Shown in pieces: positions 19,701 through 25,138 of a DNA stretch of 64,000 nt. The stretch comes from Vicinamibacteraceae bacterium (lineage in GTDB: Bacteria; Acidobacteriota; Thermoanaerobaculia; Multivoradales; Multivoraceae), in contig JAAXHG010000015.1 of assembly GCA_012270995.1 (NCBI GenBank), forward strand, positions 1 through 64,000. Reading direction: 5' to 3'. The notes below the pieces were generated by a model, which worked only from the letters and a program-made list of their open reading frames with translations, had not been told where the DNA came from and made no database searches. How positions within the stretch are numbered: position 1 is the first letter of the stretch; each line of letters starts with the position of its first letter. Made by a program: the position numbers and the translations under genes.

Positions 19701-21511
19701 CGGCCCTGGCGCCCCTGTCCATCGCCACCGGTCGCGAGAACGAAATCTGGCCGCCCTTCGCCACGCTCGTGATCGGCGGTCTTGTGACCGCGACCGTGCT
19801 GACCCTGCTCGTCATCCCGGTCGGCTTCGTCTTCCTGCGGCGCCTGGACGAACTGTTCGGCCGGGTCGGCCCCTGGGTCGTGCTGGTCTGGCTCGGCGCG
19901 GTCATCGCGATTGCCGCGCCCCTGTTCGCGTTCGGCGTGATCGAGTCGATGTTCTGGCAGGTCACGACCACGGTGCTGATCGCCGGGGCGTTGCTCGGCC
20001 TCACCGTGTGGCTGCTGCCGAAACCGCCGTCGCCTGAACCGGACACGGCCGCCGGCCCGCCCAGGCTCGTGGTGCGCCACCTGCGCAAGACGTACGGTCT
20101 GCCAGGACCGGTGCGCCGGGCACTGCGGGCCACCGCCGACTTCGCCAGGCGGGTCGCCGCTCAGGGCGACCAGGCTTTCGAACCGGCCGACGCGCGCGAC
20201 CGGCTGCTGCCTCTCCTGCTCCTGTTCGCCGGCGCCGTTGCCCTGGCGGCGCGGATGACCGGCGGCCTGATCATCCTGGGCGTTCTGATCGCCATCCTGC
20301 TGATCGGCTCCCGGCTGCTGCGCGAGATCCGACGCGCCCGCGGCCGCGCCGACGAGCTCGGTCGCGTCGCACCGGGCGGCGTCGAGGGCGTGCTGACGGA
20401 GCTCCTGCCCTGGGCGCTTCTCGCCTGGCTGGTCGTTCCGGAGATGGTCGCAGATCCTGAAGTGGGAGGATTCATCGCGCTCGGCATCGTCTCCACGATC
20501 ATCCTGCTGGTTCAGCTCGGACGTCGTACGGCGCGGCTGGAAACGATGCGCCGGGAACAGCGGACCTCCCGGCGCCGCCGACGGACCCGCGGCTGGCGCG
20601 GCCAGATCCTTCGCCTATGGCGTGCCGCGGCCACCAAGGCATTCGGCCTGGACCTGCCGATCGACACGGTCAAGGCCCTGGCCGCGGTGAGCTTTGAGGT
20701 CGAACGCGGCATGGTTGGAGTGCTCGGCCCGAACGGCGCCGGCAAGACGACGCTGCTCCGGCAGTTGACCGGCATTCTCGACTCGACGCGGGGCCGGATC
20801 ACGCTCGGCGGCATACCGTTGCTCAGCGTCCGAACGCGCCTCGCGCGCTACGTCGGCTACCTGCCCCAGGACGCCGGCCTGCCGCCCCGGCTGACCGCCC
20901 GCCAGTACCTCGAGTACTACGCCGCCCTCTACCAGATCGACAAGGCGGAACGGGCCGACCGCATCTCGACCCTGCTGCGTGAGGTCGGGCTCGACGAGCG
21001 CGCCGACGAGCAGATCGGCGGCTACTCGGGCGGCATGCGGCAGCGCGTGGCGGTGGCGCGCACGCTGCTCCGGCTGCCGCCGATCATCGTCGTCGACGAG
21101 CCGACCGTCGGCCTCGACCCCCGCGAGAGGGTCCGCTTCCGTAACCTGCTCTCACGGCTCGCGAAGGACCGGATCGTGCTCTTCTCCACCCACGTCGTCG
21201 AAGACGTGGCGGTGGCGTGCGACCGCGTCCTGGTGTTGAGCCTCGGCCGCATGGTGTTCGACGGCCATCCGGCCGCTCTGTCGCGGGAAGCCGAGGGCCG
21301 GGTGTGGTCGTGGCGGACCGCGGACGAAGAAGTTCCCGAGTTGCCCGAAGGCGCGGTGCTCGCCGACAGCAAGCCCGAACCGGACGGCACGAGCAGCCTT
21401 CGCGTACTCGCCGCCGGCCGCCCGGACGAGCGTGCCGCCCCCGCCGAACCGACGCTGGAGGACGGCTACCTCTGGCTCGCGCGCGCGGCGCGCGCCGAGG
21501 CGCCGGCATGA
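16706..21511 (+). CDS. hybrid RND permease fused to an ABC ATPase domain
   Basis: 1,601 residues. Residues 1 to about 1045 are a full RND permease: TM4 relay IVDNSVVVF with Asp402, porter loops, and a Gly-rich loop GRGGGGGGAQ near 665. At the AcrB Lys940 position it reads LAINPAVLL (Pro956), so the proton relay is probably altered. Two more helices follow at about 1050-1107. An ABC ATPase domain then opens at 1118 (PRLVVRHLRKTYG), is interrupted by about 190 residues with three or four hydrophobic helices, and resumes at 1321 (VKALAAVSFEVERG). Walker A GPNGAGKTT is near 1340, signature YSGGMRQR near 1438, Walker B IIVVDEPTVGLDP near 1460, and the His switch STHVVED near 1496. All ATPase motifs are intact. 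I see one continuous frame with no hint of a sequencing fusion. Its stop overlaps the start of the small ABC permease (ATGA), its likely partner. Confidence 0.9.
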   Translation: MRAGLDTLAIRRPVAVTMFFVALVMLGGFAWQRLPVELMPALTGDSLHVSFFRPGSEPETIEREILMPLEARVRTLPRVAETWGEVTGSGGSFTVRFERGVDLKVRELEMRRIAADLARTQPRDAFLDVQADDTSVFSSFAMILQVTGSDDADALYDLVDETITPRMAAVPGVSQAMLGGGASRQLTVWVDPNRCAALGVTTEQVTAAVRGAAGRLRYLGSLEDEAGRTAVMLDGRPAGPVSMGEVRVLPDLPVLVRHVADVEIGSGRRQMLYRVNGEPSVGVIVFQEEGANLVRLGRDLRRRIAELNEEFTPLGIRLLISFDAADLVETQIDRLRNLGLSGFGIALLVLFLFLRQWRAVAVVAVAVPVSLAVALSFLYVAGLSLNLFTLFGLAVGVGLIVDNSVVVFESVQRRLERGRNPDDAAAGGIRRTGRAIVAASVTTAIVFLPAVIVDLESTLVQNLIAILSLAILLPLFGSLLVAIGLVPLLARHLAAPAAIRRLTRLRQRRERFGGLAPPDPTRILFTGVLASALRRPASWITGVVAAVVLSVIAALFLVASSGSGQAPIADQVQLSVRLPEGRGSLESAVRVFERLETIREVEGVDRVESMIREEGGSFTVHLADEDERPEDLTARRVRQLLRPPARRAGAELLNPGEGDGPGGRGGGGGGAQELLGGGPSRVVLSGNDNEQLTDLAAQVTERLREIEGVASAYPAVRPGPDELHVSPNRRAFDTFGVLLDEVLPMLNLAGREGTRINTGYPLASGRELPIVVQRLERARDQAQRMDDGSFNRDVSLSGLQRLRVSTGAGVLPVAALAQVRQAPPSPVITHHNGVREREVFYTLSPDVPRRGPARDAFDRSLDEAIASIHRPTGTTIALDRSGESTNWFRRIVVPVVLLVFLVLAVTFESMTLPILVLIALPLALLGSVWALVLTGIGFEAMALLGALVLLGLAINPAVLLVDRMQQHTLGAGWSAGAAALAAVRERARPVLMTSATTVAALAPLSIATGRENEIWPPFATLVIGGLVTATVLTLLVIPVGFVFLRRLDELFGRVGPWVVLVWLGAVIAIAAPLFAFGVIESMFWQVTTTVLIAGALLGLTVWLLPKPPSPEPDTAAGPPRLVVRHLRKTYGLPGPVRRALRATADFARRVAAQGDQAFEPADARDRLLPLLLLFAGAVALAARMTGGLIILGVLIAILLIGSRLLREIRRARGRADELGRVAPGGVEGVLTELLPWALLAWLVVPEMVADPEVGGFIALGIVSTIILLVQLGRRTARLETMRREQRTSRRRRRTRGWRGQILRLWRAAATKAFGLDLPIDTVKALAAVSFEVERGMVGVLGPNGAGKTTLLRQLTGILDSTRGRITLGGIPLLSVRTRLARYVGYLPQDAGLPPRLTARQYLEYYAALYQIDKAERADRISTLLREVGLDERADEQIGGYSGGMRQRVAVARTLLRLPPIIVVDEPTVGLDPRERVRFRNLLSRLAKDRIVLFSTHVVEDVAVACDRVLVLSLGRMVFDGHPAALSREAEGRVWSWRTADEEVPELPEGAVLADSKPEPDGTSSLRVLAAGRPDERAAPAEPTLEDGYLWLARAARAEAPA

Positions 21512-22185
21512 TCACGCTGCTTCGTACCTCGGCCGTGTTGCTTGGCGGACGCCGGTACTGGCTGCTGCCGTTCTTGCCGCTGGTGTGGCTGGCGGTACAG
21601 GCGCTCATGCTGGTAGCCGGCATGCGGCCCGCCCTGGAACCAGAGGCGGCGCAGAACAGCCTGATCGGTGTACCGGTAGCGGTGCTCGCCATCTTCCTGG
21701 GCGGCCGGATCATCACCGGCGAACTCGACCAGCACAGCCTGGAGATCGCCTACACCGTACCGGGAGGCGCCCATCGCGTCTGGCTCGGCAAGCTCGCCGC
21801 GGCGATCCTGATGCTGCTCTCGAGCCTGGTTCTCCTGGCCGTCATCACCTATGCCTTCTTCACCGACTTCCCGGTTCTCCAGGGTCTGTACGGAGCGACG
21901 CAGGGAGTCGTGTTCTACCTCGTTGCCGCCATGGGCTTCGCGACCCTGTTCCGCAGCGACGTGGCCGGCTCCCTGGCAACGATCGGCGTCCTCGGCCTCA
22001 ACCGGCTGTTCGGTTCGTTCCACGTGTCGCCGTTCTGGAACCCGCTCGTCGTGGAAGAAGCGGACGCGGCGCAGATGCTCGCGCTGAACGTTCAGAACCG
22101 CATCGGCGCCGCCCTCGCGATCGCGGCGATCGTCGCCCTGACGTTCACCCGCGCCGAGCGCCGGGAGAGGATGCTCAGCGGCTGA
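21508..22185 (+). CDS. ABC-2-like permease, copy 1
   Basis: 225 residues with about six hydrophobic helices and short loops. A conserved cytoplasmic loop reads GELDQHSLEIAYTVPGGAHR. It ends NRIGAALAIAAIVALTFTRA then ERRERMLSG. ATG at 21508 overlaps the stop of the RND-ABC fusion by four bases, which points to translational coupling and to this being the membrane partner of the fused ATPase. A close paralogue lies at 22949, and the last 34 codons of a third copy at 22811. It is the last gene of the long operon. After it come 82 bases with nothing visible, then the conserved dyad element. Confidence 0.85.
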   Translation: MITLLRTSAVLLGGRRYWLLPFLPLVWLAVQALMLVAGMRPALEPEAAQNSLIGVPVAVLAIFLGGRIITGELDQHSLEIAYTVPGGAHRVWLGKLAAAILMLLSSLVLLAVITYAFFTDFPVLQGLYGATQGVVFYLVAAMGFATLFRSDVAGSLATIGVLGLNRLFGSFHVSPFWNPLVVEEADAAQMLALNVQNRIGAALAIAAIVALTFTRAERRERMLSG

Positions 22186-22267
22186 AGTACCGTCCCACCC
22201 CCCGATCAACACGCGGCCACCTCCACCCAGCCCCGCCAAGGCGCTGCCGCCAGAAGAACGTCCCAAG

Positions 22268-22289
22268 TTCCGTCTAGGTCCATAGGCGG
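22268..22289 (+). promoter_or_regulatory. conserved dyad element upstream of peptide gene 1
   Basis: A 22-base sequence repeated exactly at 23742-23763. Its core is an inverted repeat: arm CCGTCTA, spacer GGTCCA, arm TAGGCGG, which pairs over seven bases in RNA with one U-G pair. Flanks are also partly alike (GAAGA before, AGTT-CCGCCG after). It lies 150 bases before the ATG of peptide 1. It could be an operator, a promoter core or an RNA structure. Confidence 0.7.
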
Positions 22290-22378
22290 TCCAGTTCCCG
22301 CCGCCGCGCCAATGGGCGTGGCGGCCTCCGGACCTGGAAGGGTTCTCCGCTCTCGGAGGACCCACCGCCGGCCCGCGT

Positions 22379-22405
22379 CGTCGCCCTGTCCGAACAGGGG
22401 CGACG
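22379..22405 (+). promoter_or_regulatory. stable hairpin in the leader of peptide gene 1
   Basis: Arms CGTCGCCCTGT and ACAGGGGCGACG pair over 11 bases with one bulged G and a four-base loop, ending 34 bases before the ATG and just before the AGGAAAGG ribosome site. A second, shorter stem (CCTCCG with CGGAGG) lies upstream. It could act as a leader attenuator or stabiliser; not proven. Confidence 0.45.
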
Positions 22406-22439
22406 GCAACAAGAGACCTATGGAGGAAAGGAACGAATC

Positions 22440-22736
22440 ATGATCAAGAGGGTCTTTCCCGTCGCAGTGGTAGCGCTGGCGTTGAGTGCCGGCGGTGCCT
22501 TTGCGGAACCGCCGATGGCGGTCACGGAAGCCAACATGCCTGGCGTCGACGACCACCGGTCTGAACAACTCACGGAAACGGACATGGTCTCGGTGACCGG
22601 AAGAGGAGGAGCCTGCACCGAGACCGTTCAGGGAATCGGCATCTTGAAGGTGGCTCTTGGCTTCGTGAGCCGAAGCCACCCATTGGTGATTCTCGGCCAG
22701 ATCACGATCGGGCTCGCGCCCTTTGTCTGCGCCTAG
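22440..22736 (+). CDS. secreted 98-residue peptide 1, bacteriocin-like precursor
   Basis: 98 residues behind a good AGGAAAGG site. Residues 1-22 are a Sec signal peptide (AGGAFA, cleavage before EPP). A hydrophilic acidic segment (23-52) ends TETDMVSVTGRGGA, which resembles a double-glycine-type leader end. The remaining hydrophobic core starts with Cys59 and finishes FVCA, with Cys97 next to last, so a disulfide or other link across 37 residues is possible. The core is Gly-rich (GIGILKVALG). Cysteine positions, total length and the AEPP junction match peptide 2 at 23869 although the cores differ. No known family is recognised. It lies between two ABC-2-like permease genes, and a strong terminator follows. 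A secreted antimicrobial or signalling peptide is my best guess. Confidence 0.75.
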   Translation: MIKRVFPVAVVALALSAGGAFAEPPMAVTEANMPGVDDHRSEQLTETDMVSVTGRGGACTETVQGIGILKVALGFVSRSHPLVILGQITIGLAPFVCA

Positions 22737-22764
22737 ACGAAGCCACCGCCGGCTGCCCGACGAG

Positions 22765-22804
22765 GCCACCGCTTGCCGGGAACCCCATCCCGGCGAGCGG
22801 TGGC
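22765..22804 (+). terminator. strong hairpin terminator after peptide gene 1
   Basis: A 16-base stem (GCCACCGCTTGCCGGG with CCCGGCGAGCGGTGGC, one U-G pair) with an 8-base loop, 28 bases after the stop codon. There is no long U-tract. It separates peptide 1 from the permease remnant. Confidence 0.75.
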
Positions 22805-22810
22805 CGCACG

Positions 22811-22915
22811 GCAATAGCCGTTCAGAATCGCATCGGCTTCGCGCTTGTCATCGTGGCCGTCGTCGCCTTGACCTTCGCCCGCGCGGAGCGTCGCGAGAAG
22901 ATGCTCAGCGGCTGA
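22811..22915 (+). pseudogene. 3-prime tail of a third ABC-2-like permease copy
   Basis: 34 codons and a stop read AIAVQNRIGFALVIVAVVAL then TFARAERREKMLSG, almost the same as the ends of the permeases at 21508 and 23641. There is no start or upstream part. It is the remnant of a duplicated permease unit and shows that the permease-peptide block was once present in at least three copies. Confidence 0.85.
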
Positions 22916-22948
22916 ACCCGTCCCCGTGACAGGTGGAGTGGCCGTAGC

Positions 22949-23641
22949 TTGATCACCGTCCTCCGGCACTCCGCCGTCCTGATCGGGGGTCGACGCTACT
23001 GGCTGCTCCTTCTGTCCCCACTACTATGGCTCGCGGGTCAGGCGGTCCTTCTGATCGCCGACCGACTGCCGACCTTCGAACCTGTCTCTGCACAGAACAC
23101 GCTGATCGGCGTGCCGGTGGCGATTCTCGGCGCCTTCCTCGGCGGCCGGATCATCGCCGGCGAACTGGACCAGCGTACGCTCGAGATCGCCTACACCGTG
23201 CCCGGCGGCGCGCATCGCGTCTGGCTCGGGAAGCTCGCCGCCGCTGGCCTCATGCTGCTGGTCAGCCTGAGCCTGATGGCGGTGTTCACGTTCATGTTCT
23301 TTAGCGGCTTTCCGATCATCCAGACCGTCTACGGCGCGGCGCAGGCGGCCGCCTTCTACATGGTGACCGCGATGGGGCTCGGCAGCCTCTTCCGCAGCGA
23401 GACTGCCGGCGCCTTGGGGACCACGGCACTGCTCGGCCTGGAAGCCTCCCCCGTCGGTGCAGTCGCGAGAACCGTCGGCCTCTCACCGTTCTGGAACCCG
23501 CTCACTGCTACGGGGGCAGACGCTGAGCAGCTACTCGCGATGGCCGTCCGGAATCGCATCGGTACCGCCCTTGCTATCGCGGCCATCGTCGCGCTCACCT
23601 TCGCCCGCGCCGAACGGCGGGAGCGGATGCTCGGCGCCTGA
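22949..23641 (+). CDS. ABC-2-like permease, copy 2
   Basis: 230 residues from a TTG start that matches the position and sequence of the copy-1 start (LITVLRHSAVLIGGRRYW versus MITLLRTSAVLLGGRRYW); GGTGGAG precedes it. About six membrane helices. The loop GELDQRTLEIAYTVPGGAHR is nearly the same as in copy 1, as is the C-terminus (NRIGTALAIAAIVALTFARA). No ATPase gene is attached to this copy, so it may share the fused ATPase at 16706 or serve as an immunity protein for the adjacent peptides. The second is common in bacteriocin loci but is inference here. Confidence 0.83.
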   Translation: MITVLRHSAVLIGGRRYWLLLLSPLLWLAGQAVLLIADRLPTFEPVSAQNTLIGVPVAILGAFLGGRIIAGELDQRTLEIAYTVPGGAHRVWLGKLAAAGLMLLVSLSLMAVFTFMFFSGFPIIQTVYGAAQAAAFYMVTAMGLGSLFRSETAGALGTTALLGLEASPVGAVARTVGLSPFWNPLTATGADAEQLLAMAVRNRIGTALAIAAIVALTFARAERRERMLGA

Positions 23642-23665
23642 GCCGCCGCTCAAGCTCCCGATCTC

Positions 23666-23686
23666 GGGCGTCGGGGCGCGACGCCC
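23666..23686 (+). terminator. hairpin after permease copy 2
   Basis: A perfect 8-base stem, GGGCGTCG with CGACGCCC, and a five-base loop, 25 bases after the stop codon of permease copy 2. Confidence 0.5.
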
Positions 23687-23741
23687 ACAGGCGGGCCGTC
23701 GACTCTCCCCGGAGACGGGTTCACCGAAGAGCCCACACCGA

Positions 23742-23763
23742 TTCCGTCTAGGTCCATAGGCGG
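23742..23763 (+). promoter_or_regulatory. conserved dyad element upstream of peptide gene 2
   Basis: An exact 22-base copy of the element at 22268-22289, here 105 bases before the ATG of peptide 2. Such exact identity in non-coding DNA, next to peptide genes whose cores have diverged, argues for a functional site, or for recent duplication with selection on this site. Confidence 0.7.
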
Positions 23764-23868
23764 AGTTGCCGCCGTCCCGGTGTCGAGCGCTCTTTCCTCG
23801 CGCCGGACCGGATGACGACGGCCTCATCGTCCGACCAGGAAGACAACGACCATTGCAAGGAATCCGAC

Positions 23869-24165
23869 ATGAAGAAGGTCCTAACCGTCGCACTCTCGTC
23901 TCTCACGCTGCTAGCAGGTGCCGCATTCGCCGAACCGCCTCCCGTGGGGTCAACTGGCAATGCGCCCATCGCCGTTCACGACAGCCTCAGCCAGCACAGG
24001 GTCCCTGACCTGCAAAGCCTCCTTGGAGGAGCGCGGAGCCACAGTTGCAGAGTCAACGCGGTTGCCGGCGCGATCCTCACTGCCGCCGGTAGCGCGATTG
24101 GCAACCCCACAGTGATCCATGCCGGGATGGTCCTCACCATCCACAGCCTGACCATCTGCGTGTAG
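23869..24165 (+). CDS. secreted 98-residue peptide 2, bacteriocin-like precursor
   Basis: 98 residues from ATG at 23869. An in-frame ATG at 23812 is rejected because AAGGA sits seven bases before 23869 and a clean Sec signal peptide (MKKVLTVALSSLTLLAGAAF, cleaved before EPPP) begins there. The middle ends VPDLQSLLGGA, a near-canonical double-glycine leader motif (Leu-x-x-Leu-x-Gly-Gly). The core has Cys60, a Gly-zipper-like stretch (GAILTAAGSAIG) and Cys97 next to the last residue. Its length and cysteine positions match peptide 1. It combines two export signals, Sec and GG, which is unusual. It probably forms a transcript with the 54-residue peptide 38 bases downstream. No known family is recognised. 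Confidence 0.77.
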   Translation: MKKVLTVALSSLTLLAGAAFAEPPPVGSTGNAPIAVHDSLSQHRVPDLQSLLGGARSHSCRVNAVAGAILTAAGSAIGNPTVIHAGMVLTIHSLTICV

Positions 24166-24203
24166 CCGGTTCTACCGATCCCAAGAAGAGAGGAGCAACC
24201 AAC

Positions 24204-24368
24204 GTGACTCGAACTCTCTCTGCAGCCCTCGTTACTCTGGCAGTGAGTGCCGGGCTCGGCGTCGTCGTGGTCCTGGTCGATGAGTGCATTGCCGTGCAGT
24301 ACGTTTCGCTTGGCACGCTACTCGGCGGGGCGCCTCTGCCGATCTTCGTCGTCGACCTCTGCGCCTAG
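24204..24368 (+). CDS. 54-residue small peptide 3, related to peptides 1 and 2
   Basis: A small gene from GTG at 24204 behind GAGAGGAG (24187-24194). It begins MTRTLSAALVTLAVSAG, which looks like a signal peptide or membrane segment. It has Cys28 (DECIAVQ), an LLGGA motif near 39-43, and ends VVDLCA with Cys53 next to last. The two-cysteine plan with Cys as the penultimate residue matches peptides 1 and 2, but the leader middle is missing, so it could be a shortened paralogue, a partner peptide of a two-component pair, or an immunity-like membrane peptide. It ends 61 bases before vapB. Confidence 0.6.
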   Translation: MTRTLSAALVTLAVSAGLGVVVVLVDECIAVQYVSLGTLLGGAPLPIFVVDLCA

Positions 24369-24393
24369 CGTGATCCGGAAAATAGCAGCCGCT

Positions 24394-24418
24394 CTACCAA
24401 TCTCACAATAGATGGTAG
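24394..24418 (+). promoter_or_regulatory. dyad operator upstream of vapB
   Basis: Arms CTACCAATCT and AGATGGTAG form an almost perfect inverted repeat (one extra A) around CACAAT, 11 bases before the vapB ATG. VapB-type AbrB antitoxins normally bind such dyads to repress their own operon. Confidence 0.6.
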
Positions 24419-24429
24419 GGTGAGGATCT

Positions 24430-24723
24430 ATGGCACACGACAGGAACACAACCGTACAGGCAACATCCACCGTGGTCGACGCAGCCGGCCGGCTCGTCGT
24501 ACCGGCCCAGTTCCGGGCAGCACTCGGGTTCCAGACTCGACAGAAGGTCGTCCTGACGCTGGAGGGCGACACGATCCGGATCACCACCGTGTCGGCGGCG
24601 GTGGACGCCGCGGTTGCCCGCGCCCAGGCCCTGGCCCGCAAGTACGACGAGAAGCTGGGACGGACAGGAAGTGCCGTCGACGAGTTCATCGCGGAGCGAC
24701 GGAGAGAGGCCGCGCGAGACTGA
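24430..24723 (+). CDS. VapB-like antitoxin, SpoVT/AbrB fold
   Basis: 97 residues. Residues 10-52 carry an AbrB-type swapped-hairpin DNA-binding domain (STVVDAAGRLVVPAQFRAAL then LTLEGDTIRI). A helical C-terminus (ARAQALARKYDEKL to AVDEFIAERRREAA) should wrap the toxin. The ATG has a GTGAGGA site. It is immediately followed by the PIN-domain toxin gene (start two bases after the stop) and preceded by a dyad operator, the normal type II toxin-antitoxin plan. It lies directly downstream of the peptide locus and may help retain it. Confidence 0.85.
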   Translation: MAHDRNTTVQATSTVVDAAGRLVVPAQFRAALGFQTRQKVVLTLEGDTIRITTVSAAVDAAVARAQALARKYDEKLGRTGSAVDEFIAERRREAARD

Positions 24724-24724
24724 G

Positions 24725-25114
24725 GTGGCCCATGTCCTGCTTGACGCCTCGGCCGTCCTGGCCATGATCTGGCGCGAACCCGGCGCCGAGGTCGTAAGGG
24801 CCGCCATGCGCGACAGCGCGGCAATCTCCACTGTGAACCTGGCGGAGGTGGCCGCCCTCCTCCACTATCGCGGGTGGAGAGGCTCCGACGTCAAGAGCAC
24901 TCTGGCGGCGTTCAGGATGGACACACTGCCTTTCGACTCCGACGTGGCCCTGTCCAGCGGGGCCCTGCGCCCGGCAACGGAGAAGGCGGGCCTTGGACTG
25001 GGCGACCGCGCCTGCCTTGCCACCGCGGCGTTCTTCGAGTTGCCGGTCCTCACCACCGACAGGTCGTGGCTGCGAGTCGATCTGGAGGGAATCGAGGTTC
25101 GGGTGATCCGCTGA
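24725..25114 (+). CDS. VapC-like PIN-domain ribonuclease toxin
   Basis: 129 residues from GTG at 24725, chosen because the fold starts there (AHVLLDASAVLAMIW) and the antitoxin stop is directly before; a longer open frame upstream overlaps vapB and is rejected. PIN acidic residues are present: Asp in LLDAS, Glu in NLAEV, Asp in GLGDRACLA, and Asp in LTTDRSW. It should cut RNA in a magnesium-dependent way and be blocked by the VapB product. Its 3-prime end converges with the minus-strand gene at 25139. Confidence 0.88.
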   Translation: MAHVLLDASAVLAMIWREPGAEVVRAAMRDSAAISTVNLAEVAALLHYRGWRGSDVKSTLAAFRMDTLPFDSDVALSSGALRPATEKAGLGLGDRACLATAAFFELPVLTTDRSWLRVDLEGIEVRVIR

Positions 25115-25138
25115 ATCACCGCGAATCGCGAGAACCGA

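Noticed and set aside
17501..20080. 859-codon minus-strand open frame opposite the RND-ABC fusion
   Set aside because: Same shadow effect; no recognisable domain, biased composition (Arg, Asp, His, Gln).
22723..22929. Open frame of 68 codons after peptide 1
   Set aside because: It lies in the wrong frame over the terminator hairpin and permease remnant; the meaningful frame is the one giving NRIGFALVIV.
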